The translations under genes and the position numbers were made by a program. This document shows positions 11,067 through 23,400 of a DNA stretch of 60,086 bases, piece after piece. Origin of the DNA: Lingula anatina (lineage: Eukaryota; Brachiopoda; Lingulata; Lingulida; Lingulidae); contig NW_019775939.1 of assembly GCF_001039355.2 (NCBI RefSeq), forward strand, positions 10,414 through 70,499. Reading direction: 5' to 3'. The notes beneath the pieces were generated by a model. The model searched no databases, was not told the DNA's origin, and saw only the letters and a program-made list of their open reading frames with translations. Position 1 is the first letter of the stretch. Every line of letters begins with the position of its first letter.

Positions 11067-14000
11067 CTTCTCATCTTGAAACCACAGCATGGCAATATTT
11101 AATAACTCATCTCTCTGGTCACTGTGAAGCTGAAAAATGAAAAAATGTGCATGGAAATTAAGCTAAAACAACAATTGAAACATAAACATAAACTGCATGA
11201 CAAATGTCACAATACAATCAATTTTGTGTAGGGGTCCTTTGCAACTCCTATTTCAAACAAGTGTAAACATCAATAGATGCTGTCCGCCATCAAAGGTGAC
11301 ATTATTTCATGGACCTAATTTTATACAATGGGAAGGTCTATCAATTTAACCTTTAACCCCCTTTTGAAAACCAAATAAATCCAAGAAACCTCTTGGGAAA
11401 CTAAATTTAATAAAAAAATATTTAAGTGGAGAATTGAGAGGTGATTATGCCCTAAATCCATGGCATTAGTTAATACCTTTGACAGTAAAGACTTGATGGC
11501 CAAAGCAGTTAACTTCCTGCACTGTGCAGACTCATCATTGACAAGAGAGGCGGCCATTGGTACAAAAAAGAAGCCTGCATGTTCAGTAAGGATATTCTGA
11601 AACAATAATGCTCATGTAAATGTTTATTCCAAAACAAAGGTCACAAAATCTTATAGTCATGAAAAAATGGCTCCTTTCTAGAGTTACTCCTCATTGCAAT
11701 GTGCAACATTTTAATGGATCATTACCAAATAATGAGGTTTAATTAAAAAATTAAATGAGATTTATTGAAATTTAATTGAAATTCTATGGAGTTTCTAATA
11801 TAAATAATAGGTCATAATCATAATTGTTGATGCCCCATTTTCAATTCCCACATTAACATTACTCTGCGTCAATATTTGATTCTGTGTTAGAAATTGTGAT
11901 GCGTCACCACTTACTTTTGACTTCCCGTTGGAAGGTTTTATGGTCGTGCGGTATTTTTTTAAACTTTTGGTCTATTTTCGACCTTATCAGCCATAATATT
12001 TAATGAGCTTTGTGCCATTTTCTGGCATCACGTGCCATTCTCGCTCGACAAAAAAACAGAAGTGCGCATATGCTCTCGCATAAAATGAGACTCTCGTATT
12101 AATAATGTAATCTTCTCACTTTTGAAAATTTCCAACAAATGTCAGTAGAAATGATCCATTACACAAGTTAGTGGTTATACTTTGTAAAATAACTAATAAT
12201 AACAGTTCTTTGTCATGTGAGGTAAATATAGTATTTGTAACAATCTAACCAACCTGTGGAAAACTGGAAAATATGGTTGCCAACATCTCTAAGGCAGATT
12301 CACGTCCAGATTCTAGCTCAAACTGCAAATTTGTCACATAGAATTCTAGGTGCTTTTTCAGTTGTTTACCCAAAGGATAATCCAACATAAACTGAAGAAC
12401 AACCTACAATTTAAAGACGATTGAATATATAAATATATTACATACAAAAATGAAATATAAGATAATAATAAATCAGAAAATGTAATCTTCACTGACTACA
12501 AAAACTAATTTGTGGAATTTCCAAATGAAGAATACAATTTTGGAATTTTATTGAATTAATTTATTGATCAAATGCAGTTGCAATTTATTAGTAGTGACCA
12601 GCTCTATGCAAAAGTAGGGAGACCTAGCTAGGATTTACCATGGTTTAAATTAACTGCAAATTGATACAGTGGCTTCAGTAAAAGATTATGTAAGAAACTG
12701 TGTAGGCGAGAGTTAAGGAGGAAGTTTGTAGGTTGGAAAGGAAGCTCTTTAAGGTACTGTTTGGGATTTAACTGTCAAAATGAATTTTTCTGTAGGGGAA
12801 AATAAAAAACAACATTTCTTACTCCCAGATCAGTGCTCGACCCTTTTATGAAATTTTTAAAATTTCAATAAGTTAGTTCAAAATGGTTGGCCAGTCATTA
12901 AGTATGACATTATGTACATTTCAGCAAGAACTTATGACACCAGGAGCATTTCTTTGAGGGGTTTTATGCTTTTTAAGTTCAGAATGGGAAAATATTATGT
13001 GGCTTTGCAGGATATGCAGACATATAGAAAATATAATAATAGCTCCGGGAAATGTTCAAACCTGTAAGCATACCTTGAAATTTGTGGGTAGGGATGAGGT
13101 CGAAGTAATTGCAATGGTGGTTTTTAAGGTCGAAACATAAAAAGATGACAACTGTGAAATGCAGGTGTCCACCATATGTTGTCCTAGATTTGTCAAGCAG
13201 AGTATTTGATTCAGTAATGCTGTTGCAGCACATCAAATTAAAAAGGTTTCAAGCCAAAAACCTTAGAATGTAATTTAAAAAATGCAATTTAATATTCTAC
13301 GTTACGGCAAAGGTTGACCATTCCGATATGCATACAGGTACAGATAGAGCAAATATAGCAAACAAAGTATAGTAAATAAATCACTAGTGGGTGCTAATGT
13401 TGTAACAGCCAAAGCACTCTTCGCGAATTATTTGATATAGTCATTGGGCTTTGAGCATACTTACAACAAAGCATAGTAGGATGAGCTACACACTTAGTTG
13501 CTATCATAAGAAATTACTCGTGCAAAATCTGTGCAAATCACACACACACACACACACAAAAAAAAAAAAATAATAAATAAAATAAAAAAAAAATAAAAAA
13601 AAAAATAAATGCAAATGTGAGTCAGACTCTTAAATGTGTTTCTCTAACATGGAGGTCAGTGCTCACCCGGATTACCAAGGCCCCTTTAATTTTTTTTAAA
13701 TACCAAACCTTTGGAACATAGAACTGACCCCAATTTATCTACTTCATCTGGTACAAAATGTGACTCATCTTTACCCTAAGCCACATGGCAGTATAATCAA
13801 GGCAGTTATATCATGTTTCAGATTTAGGCTAAACTTGAAACTTAATTAAGGCTATTTTGTGATGACGTCTTTGACAAATAAGTACACCTTAATTGTGGCC
13901 ACTACCCTCTCTCAGTACACTTAAACATCTTAATGAGAGTATTAAGGTGTTCTCTTAACTATATATATGGAAAGAGAGAGAGCTAACTTCAACAAAACAA

Positions 14001-17000
14001 AGTACTCAAGTATTCATGTACTCTAGGAAATAATGATCTGCTGAAATAAGATAACATTTTTTTATTGAAGAGACTCTTTCATTACATTTTATTAGCTAAA
14101 CTTCAGTTAAAATCTATAATAATGATAATAAATAGATAATTTTAAAAAGCTGAAAATTCCACAAAAGAACCACACACATCTCAACCATCATGTCACTTTA
14201 TATGTATACATGCTGGTCAAATACTTTATCAACTCTCCAACATGATAATATGAAAGTACTGTAACAGTTTAGAATTTATAACAGGCATAATGTGAATATC
14301 ATCATATCCCCATTAATATTTTTCTGGTGAGCAGCTTATGACAATAATTTTCACAGACTTCAGAACCAAATCTTATACTTTACAGAACTGTAGACTCATC
14401 ATCGCAACATTATAAAAGGTAATTTCTTAATTAAAATAAGAATACAGTGAAATCTAATTGGTTACTTCATTCAGCTTATTCATATTGCATTTGGAGGGGA
14501 AAAAAGAAGAAAAAATTGGTCACACATAACAAATTTTGATCTTTTAGTAATTTAATATATTATAATTCAAATATTGTGGGGTATAATGCAAAGCACAAAA
14601 ATATTATAAACAAATCATGGTAAAAATGAATTTTTTGCTTGGCAATCCTGCAGGGCAACTTGTAGAAAGACACAAATATAAAAAATATTCAAGCATTTTT
14701 CAATCAAGTGTATATTAGTGAGCATGCAAATTATCGTGAATCTGATGATAAAGAAATTTAAAAGACATCAACAAAAGGAAAATTACCTGTCTGCTCTGAA
14801 GTCGGACATTGGGAGCATCTGCAGTTATGGATAACTGTGCTACTTTTCCTATAATTTCATGAATTTCAGGTACAAGTAGCTTCCTTGATAAGATGGCCTG
14901 CAAAACAATCAGCTTTTAAAACCTTTCTAGATTGTTTTTTGTCAAAAAGAATATCACTGCACTATATCTGAACAAAGCATTCTGATCATCTGCCATTTAA
15001 CACTTATCACATACGTAATTCACATTAAATACTACATGGTATTATGTAATTTCATAGTCATCTGTACCTAATAACATGCTTCTTTAAATATTGCAAATGA
15101 GTACTGCCAGCAAGTGAAACAATAATAAAACATGCATAACTGCCTTTGCACCTTAAGGCATTGATAAACAGCTAAGATATAACTATGAAAAATTCCAAAA
15201 ATTCACATATTTATGTTACTTACTTTGAGAAGCCCAAAAGCTGTTGCCTGTCTGTTGAAATCATGCATGTCTTCCTCTACATAGCCCAGTAAGATCTGAA
15301 GCTGATTGGTGTCTACACTGTGAAATTTTACATCTCGCACCAAGACAGTTATTGTCTGCAAATATAACAAACAGCTATCAACATTTATTACTCTTTTTAA
15401 AGCAAAACATTTCAAATGTAAACATCTGTGCCAAACTATACTATTCACAATTTGATAAAAATTACTTTAATAATGCATTGTAATTATGTGAATTGTAGTA
15501 AGCAATTTAACATCAGCAGCAAACATTTTAATGGTGAGACAATTATATCAACTGACGTATCAAGCAGCTTTGTTCAAAATAACCTATTCTACCTAATATA
15601 TGTGTTCAAAATAAATCATTTGATCAAATTTAGGGAAACCTCAATGGGATTTGGCTTAAGAAATTGGATTACACCTCCATATAGCATCCCTAGTTAATAT
15701 TTGTTTTGCTGCCATATAATTAATTCTTTCTGGATTTTCTCCTTATTACATATGGGCTATAACAAAAACTAAAAACAACTAGGATAAGTCATTATAAAAA
15801 GTAGTCTACCATGCTCTATTAATTCAACCCATAAATGATTTCTCAGTTATTAGAAAACCAGCACCCAAAACCAAGTCTCTAGATAACAATTTCAAGGGGG
15901 ATGAAGTGTCTTTTTCTGGAAAATGTGCCTTTTTACTGTGAAACCTTTGTGAATTCTAAGAACACAGATCAAATTTTGATTCAGAGCTGACCTTCCCCGT
16001 CCCCCTCCCCAATCCAGCCCCCTGCCTACTGGCCAGCCTATGTTGTTTTACCTTAAAGCAGCTAACCACCAATTCAAAGTTCTCCCCCTGAGCTCCCCCT
16101 GCTGTGGCATAGTTCTTGAGCAGAACAAACAGTTGATTTGTGATTTTGGTAATATGATCCTTTAGAGAAGGAAGGGGAAACTTCAGCATCCAGCTTAGGC
16201 ATCGCAAAGATGTGGTTACAACCTGAAATGTACACCTTTTTAGCGAGTCATGCTAGCCTTGTATAATCAGATACCAATATTCTGCACTAATTTGTGAAAT
16301 CCATCAGATCATTTTAAGGCTCAGAATACCATATGAAAAATTGTTTCGTACATAAATATACATTTATTTCATATACATTGTTTTATCAAAATTTGTATCT
16401 ACAGTAACTACTTGTTTCAAAAGTTACAGACAACAGGAACTTATTATATCGTGTCAACCATACCTTGACGTGTTTTGAATACAGGCAGTTTGACAATATT
16501 TCTATGAATGGGTCTAACATCTGTAAGTTCTGGGTGTTGCTAGCCACTACTCTAGATCTCTTCAGTAGCATGTATAACAACTGGAAATGGTATGGAAATG
16601 TTTCAAATATAATGTAACAGTTTTGACAAAGCTGTCTGGCTTTTAATATACCTTTCATATGTAAGAAAAAGTGACAGTATAATTTGTTCTTGAATCAACA
16701 CATATATTTACTGTAACTGTTATAATTTAAAACCAATAGCAGACAAAAAATTATTTATAAGTTTTAAGGTGGGTTACGGAAATTCAACATATATCATGCA
16801 TGTTTGTCAATTTTTGATGTATAAGCCACTATAACATCAATCATCAAATCATACCTGTAGCCCAAAGTCAACCAAGATGTGCATGTTTGTCTTTTGGTTG
16901 CCTGATGGTTTGACACCTCCACGTGGTGGAGCAGACGTGAGCAACAATGTGCTTGGAGGATGGAGACGTGGGTCTGGTGGAGGTTTTGACATATTTGACT

Positions 17001-17409
17001 TGTCTCTGAAATTACAAATAAACTTGAATCAAACTTATATCATCAAGTTCAAAAAAGCCCAATGGCCACCTTAATTTGTAAAATCCCTTTAATAACTATG
17101 CTTTTAGAAATTATACCAATAAAACATTAATAGCAGAAGCTTTGCTCACTATAAAATGTGCAAATTTCCCCTTACTTTTACATTAAGATACAAATGTGTT
17201 GTAAAAATAACAAAAAAATCTGCTAAAAAGAAAGGTATTTACTTCTGATCTGGAGTGATTAATGGAAGAGCCTCATTGGCAAGACCATGTATAAAGATAA
17301 GCAATGTCTCTTCTTTCAGTTCTTTATTCTCAATGAGTCCCAGTGTGACCCTTCTTAAGACTTCTTGGACTTTCTTGGAAATTTTGTGACTGTGTGTGGA
17401 GTCAAGGAC
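11067..17409 (-). CDS. UTP20: UTP20 exons 44-52 (last traceable exons)
   Basis: Coding exons are 17243-17409, 16855-17005, 16464-16580, 16052-16222, 15224-15355, 14787-14897, 12254-12403, 11477-11596 and 11067-11129. They encode KKVQEVLRRVTLGLIENKEL, PPPDPRLHPPSTLLLTSAPP, RCLSWMLKFPLPSLKDHI, DFNRQATAFGLLK, AILSRKLLVPEIHEIIGKVA, FYVTNLQFELESGRESALEM and AMLWFQDEK. The last exon ends with a good GTAAGA donor, so the gene continues. The following part expected in the family (about 400 residues, ending in a basic tail) was not recognised between 3.2 and 11.0 kb. Confidence 0.92.
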
Positions 17410-20400
17410 CTGAAAGAATTGAAGCCACCTCAAGGATCATTTTAAAGATGCAAACAAACTTACAATGTGACAACTGCATGATGAGTTAAGTCTTGAAAAT
17501 AAGAAGCTTTGCTCACTATAGACAGTGAATGGGGTTTTTAAAAGAAAACAGGAAGACTATTCTTACTGCCTATGATTTTACATGTCCTTTTTACAAAAAA
17601 GTCATCCATCAGAAAAAATATAATCATAGTTCCAAGGATTAGGCCTAGTAACCATTAAGTACCAATAGCAGTAGTATGGTGTTTTTATATATTAATTGAA
17701 AAAAAAAGGATATATAAATATACACTTTGTAATTTAGATACTGGAAATGGATATCACCAATACTGCGTATGTTTTATTCCTGCTTATAAGCAATTAAGGC
17801 TAATGGTAATATGAGCTCAATTAGAGAACCGGTAGAGATCAATGCTTTATTAAACAGCTTATCTTGGCACGGCATAATTTACACAGTGAGATAATGAGGT
17901 AAAGCTTACCTGGAAGGTTGCTTAGTATTGTATTAACACTGTTACTGAGCCTAAGAGACCATTTCCACAGATATTTGGATCGATCTATCTCCCTGGGGAG
18001 TCTCACTAAATTGCTGTCAACTTGACCGGCTTAAATGTCTGTCACGCCTAGTAAAGCTGTTAGGGGGTGATTCGGTAGGTGTGACAGACAAAAAAGCCTG
18101 TTATTTGATAGCAATTTAGTGAGACTCCCCAGGGAGTTAGGTCGATCCAGGTGGACCAATCTAAGTATGGGAACCCAGTCTTAGAGGATTTCCTGTTTGG
18201 CACAATAAGTGCAAGTTTTCACAAAAACAGCAGGTGCTTGGTTTGTGACTTGTTATGTTGTTTTTGACTTGATCAAGTCATAATGCCTTTGCATGAAACT
18301 CAGTGAAAAAAGTATGCTTAGAAAATGTCATATTTCCAGCTGAAACATTTTCTCCTGGTACAGATACGATAAGAATTGATGTATCAATGCCAAGCAGGAA
18401 GATTAAGACCATCATAAACATCATTTAATTCCTACCAATGTCCTCTTTTTATATAGTCACTGTGGAAAGGATACAACTCACCAATAAGTAATTAAATGCA
18501 TAGGCATACCTTACCAAAATAAATGTAGTTTGGAGGATTCTTAAATATGGAGCTTTTTTTTTGCAACACTATCATCATGCGCTTGCTCTTAAAGAACCTT
18601 GTGTAGTGCCAAGGTTTACAGCTATAAATAAGGTAGCAGTGAGGTGGAGCTACTGAAAACTATAAGAATAATGAAGTCGAAAAATGAAATGTAAATGGGA
18701 GAGTGCATATGTCCTGAAAGCCATAGCCTTTCTTCTGGTTGTTGGTTTAATAAAGGACAAAAGTAGGCCCTTCCATCTACTGATGGTGTAGGGTAAAGCC
18801 AAGTTGCATAGATCAGTGACCTACTATTGGCAATCATCGCTGCTGCATCCTCACAGATCACTTTCTAATCCCCTATACATTACCCACTCAGCAATGGGTG
18901 TTGAACTTATGTGGGAATTTAGTATCAGTGCAATTATAGTGTAGTTCCAAATAATCCTGTGCCTGTAGATAAGCAGCTTAAAGGGGTGTACACGGGGTTG
19001 AATTTGTCATGATGTGAGGAGGTCAGGAAATTCCAAGCCATATTTTTTCATGGTGGATAGCAGCTTAAAATCAAACCAGACTAGAGGATCAGAGAGGCGA
19101 TACCGCCTCTGGATATTGTACCACCAGCTGGAGTAAGCGCATTCTCATGGAAACCCCACCCCCCAAAAAATGAACACCACCACCAGTCTTATGCTTGACA
19201 AGCTCTATAAAATGCAATAAACAAGAGTTCTCAAAATATGCAAAAAAAAAAAAAATATATATATATATATATATATCGAACAAGCGTAACTGTTCAAATC
19301 AAGCAGATGTTCAAACTGAGCTGTATTTTCCTAACACTGATCACTCCTTTGATTTTCTAGACAATAGGCCTATTGGTTTTCCTTGAAATGCGTTATCAGT
19401 ACTGCATATTTGCTGACAAAAGAGAAAACCTAGGGACAACAGTAGGCAGATCTCTGCTAGTTTTGAAGTTATGAGGGGCAAGAAAATATGCAGAGTTCAG
19501 TTTGTGGTGAAAAAGTAGGTCAAAGGTCAATTTCAAGGTCACAGTATATGACTTCCTATAGAAGTTCAATAGTAGCTATGGGCATTTCTTTGCCAATTTT
19601 GGAGATATGAAGGCCAGGAAACAGTTCATCATAATTAGTAGGTCAAAGGTCAATTTCAAGGTCACAGTAAGATTGCCAGAATATGACTTCCTATTTAAGT
19701 TCAATAGTAACTTTGGGTGTATCTCTGACAGTTTCCGAGATATAAGGAAAATTTGCATAGTTCAGTTCATGGTGAAAAGTAGGTCAAAGGTCAATTCTGG
19801 GATCATATTAAGATTGCCAGTATATGACTTCCTATTCAAGTTCAGTAGTAACTATGGGCGTATCTTTGCCAGTTTTGGAGATATAAGGGTTGAAAAATTT
19901 GCAAAGTTCAGTTCATGGTGAAAAGTAGGTCAAAGGTCAATTTCAGTATCATATTAAGATTACCAGTATATGACTTCCTATTCAAGTTCAATAGTAACTA
20001 TGGGCGTACCTTTGCCAGTTTTGGAGATATAAAGATCAGAAGACTTGCAATGTGCAGTTCATAATGAAAAGTAGGTCAAAGGTCAATTTCAAGGTCACAG
20101 TCAGATTACCAGTATATGACTTCCTATTCAAGTTTAATAGTAACTATGGGTGTATCTCTGCTAATTTTGGAGTATTTCACATTTCCCCCACTGAATATTG
20201 CGATGTTGTAATTTTTTATATAGGGCAACGCCTAAACCATATCAAAAACAAAAAAATGTACACCACCCCCAGTATTGCACTTGACAAGGTCTACAAAATG
20301 CAATAAAAAAGAGGTCTCTGGCATTTACCATTCCAGATTTAGAGTAAGTTTTTCGGTTTCGGTATCTAATGGCTGCTTCTCCCGTGAAGATGCACCGATT

Positions 20401-23400
20401 GACCCCAAACTCTCAAAGATGAAAGGAGTCCCCAATGGTAACCCCTCACTATAACAGGAGAGCTTAGGGCTGCGTAGTTTCCAAAAATTAGCACAAACAA
20501 GTATCTTTTACAGAAAATTCCCATTTTCAGAAAATTTTGGCTTGTTTGACCTTGAAAAAAGGTCAAAAGTCAAATCCAAGGGCATATTTGGAATCTCCAC
20601 ATATGACTTTCGTTCAGACTTCTGTAGTAATTTTTCCCATAATTCCTTTGGTTTGGGAGATATTTAGCATTGAATTTTCAAAAATTTTGACAAGGGTGCA
20701 TTTCAACAAGCGTCACGCCCAGGCCAGTGCACCGATGGAGACAAAAAAACCAGGGTGTTCAAGTTGAGATTATATGTGACCCAAATCCAAGAGATGGGGA
20801 CACAGGTCCTTGCGGTCTAGGAGGAGAAGCGGTAACGGTGACTTGTTTCCGGCGCCCGACTGCGGAGCCGCAGGAGCCAGCGGAGCTGTACGAGACGGGT
20901 CGGGACTAAAACCATGAGTACCGCCAGCGTACACGCTGGTGGTACTAATNTGGCAGCTTAAAATCAAACCAGATTAATATGACAGAAAAACTTTTAACAA
21001 GGCAAGCTTGAGAAATAATGACACCCAGTTACTTTTAAACTAATATAAAACAAATTGACAACCCATGTCACAACTCACCTCTTTCAGAGGTATGATCAAT
21101 GAGGTCAGAGATGACTTGCTGATAAATTTTGCTAGAATCTCATAGGAATCATAACTTTTGCTGCTTCTTGCTTCAAACAGTTTTCCCACAATTCCCTCCA
21201 CTTCTTTCTCCTCTGCCACTTGCCCAAAAAGTTCCTTGCTGAAAACCTTGACAAAGGAGTCAAAGTTTCTATAACATCTATATTAAAACCCTTTACAGTT
21301 GAAGAAAATAATTCTTAAATTCAGCTGTAATATGCATAAAAATGCATCATCAATGAAAATCAAATTATGATTAAAAAAAAACAAACCAAAACATTCCAGT
21401 TCATTCATTTGGAATAATATTTTTCTTACATTTCCCCAAGTGACTACAATTTTGTTGAAACTAAAATAAATAAATAAATAAATAAATAAATAACAACATT
21501 TTTGTTGATATGAAATGAATAATAATTTAAGAAAAAAATTAATAAATTCAATCAAGCTCACCTCAGTTAGGCTCTGAACACAGTTATCTAAATCCCCAGG
21601 TCGGAGAATTGCTGTCATACTTTTTAAGAGAGAGTGCACAGTAAAAGACAGCACATGCAACTGATAACCTTTCGTAAGAGCACCTCGCAATTCTTTCAGG
21701 ACATAGTGGAAGAAGCTGGGTCCCAGTGAATCAACAATTTTGACTAATGTATCTCTGGTGATGTTGCGAATGTCTTTTGATCTGGATCGAAGAAACTCAC
21801 ACACCTTGATGAGCAAACTAAAAAAAAAGTACAAGACTTAGTAAAAAAATGTAAATTGTAACAATTCATTTACTTGTATAAGTCATCTGAAAGTGGGAAA
21901 AATAAGGGGTTATTTAAATTGTTAAGATTTGCTTCCTGTTAATATCCAAATCAACACATCTTTTACCTTGGCAAAGAATGCTCCAAGGTACCCTTTGGTA
22001 GGTTTTGCAGCAGTTTGACCATGGCCAAAGCAATGGGGACCCTCAGTACCTCCTCATCCTCTGCATATTTTGTGGGTTGGGCAAGTTTATGCTCCTCATC
22101 ACTCTTTGTCTGAAGGGAAAGGAGAAACATCCAATGCATTATTTCTATCTTAATCATCTAATCACTGAGTTTGAAAAGCTCTCACACCAAAACTATGAAA
22201 AAAAATACCACTTATATGATCAAGATACTTATGAACTTACACAGGTCCAATAAACATGTAATCCTTCATGTATTCAAATATGCATCTGCAAAGCAAATCT
22301 TATTTGTCTTCACATTAAAACTAGTGTATATAGGACTATTATCTTTAAATCTATGACTACTAAACCAGATCTATTCATACCTTCTTAGTCAAACATCTGT
22401 GCAACTCTGGTAGAATGGACCTCACAATCATCCTGTGTATCCTGGAGGCAAGACCTGGAGCACATGGACTTTTCTGGGACTCTAACACAGACTCAACACT
22501 GTCAACTGCAGGGCTCACTTCCTCTGCCTGATTCTGTACTAAGTCTTCATCCAGATCAGCATCCTCTTTTTCCTCCTCCGCATCTTGTTCCAGAGGAAGT
22601 TCCTGATCTTTGCTGGGCTCTGTGACTACTGCCCCAGCTATGCCTCTGCTCTTGGACAGGTCAAAGTGGAAGGCTTCTAATACCGTCACAACAATCCTGG
22701 AATATACTCAAATTTTGAATGTATTGTAACTAACCAAAAGTGGAAGACCTGTAATACTGTTACAACAATCCTGGAACACAGACAACTTTCATCTATTTAA
22801 TAACTTTAAAAAAGTGGAGGTTTTCTAATACTGTTACAAAATACTGGAATGTAACATTAAGTGTTCTGACAATTAATAAATATGAAAAGAAATAACAATT
22901 AAAACCTTAAATGTGTTATGGTATTCGAAACACATATGACTTCAATAATTTTATAAATTTGTAAGGTAACTAATAAACCTTTTATCAACTCAGAGGACTT
23001 AGTATAAAAATATCCTCTCACCTGACCATTAACTTTTGGTTTTCTAAACTTTTGGGCAGTTGACCAAGGTAATATTTCAATATCCTAAGATAATGTTCCC
23101 ATGGCAACTGCCTGCAGATGGCACCAACTAAGTCTACAGCTGCCTCAATCAAGTGCTGAGCCTTTTCATATGTCTTGTCAGTGAGAAATGATGTGGCAAT
23201 TGGAAGCATGTAGGAGAGAAGGGATTCGTTCTTCAGTTTTGTGGAAGTCATGTGCTTTATCAGACGCCTCATGGCTCTGGACCTTCTATGTGTCTACAAA
23301 GATAAAACATATTTAAAAATGACATATTAATAACTAAAATTATTTATTTTTTAATATATCAAAGAAACCATTCTTGCAGCAAGGCATTATGTGGCCTATT

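Larger units (their letters stand above)
17410..21078. other. UTP20 intron 43, rich in mobile elements
   Basis: This 3.7-kb intron is the largest in the gene. It contains a foldback MITE (17951-18184), an AT dinucleotide tract at about 19254-19276, a tandem-core repeat element (about 19118-20945) and a contig join (N at 20950). No coding sequence was recognised. Confidence 0.7.

Noticed and set aside
21300-21360. Possible C/D-box snoRNA (TGATGA ... CTGA, minus strand) in a UTP20 intron
   Set aside because: The boxes are only about 28 bases apart, and I could not find a terminal stem or second box pair at the usual spacing.
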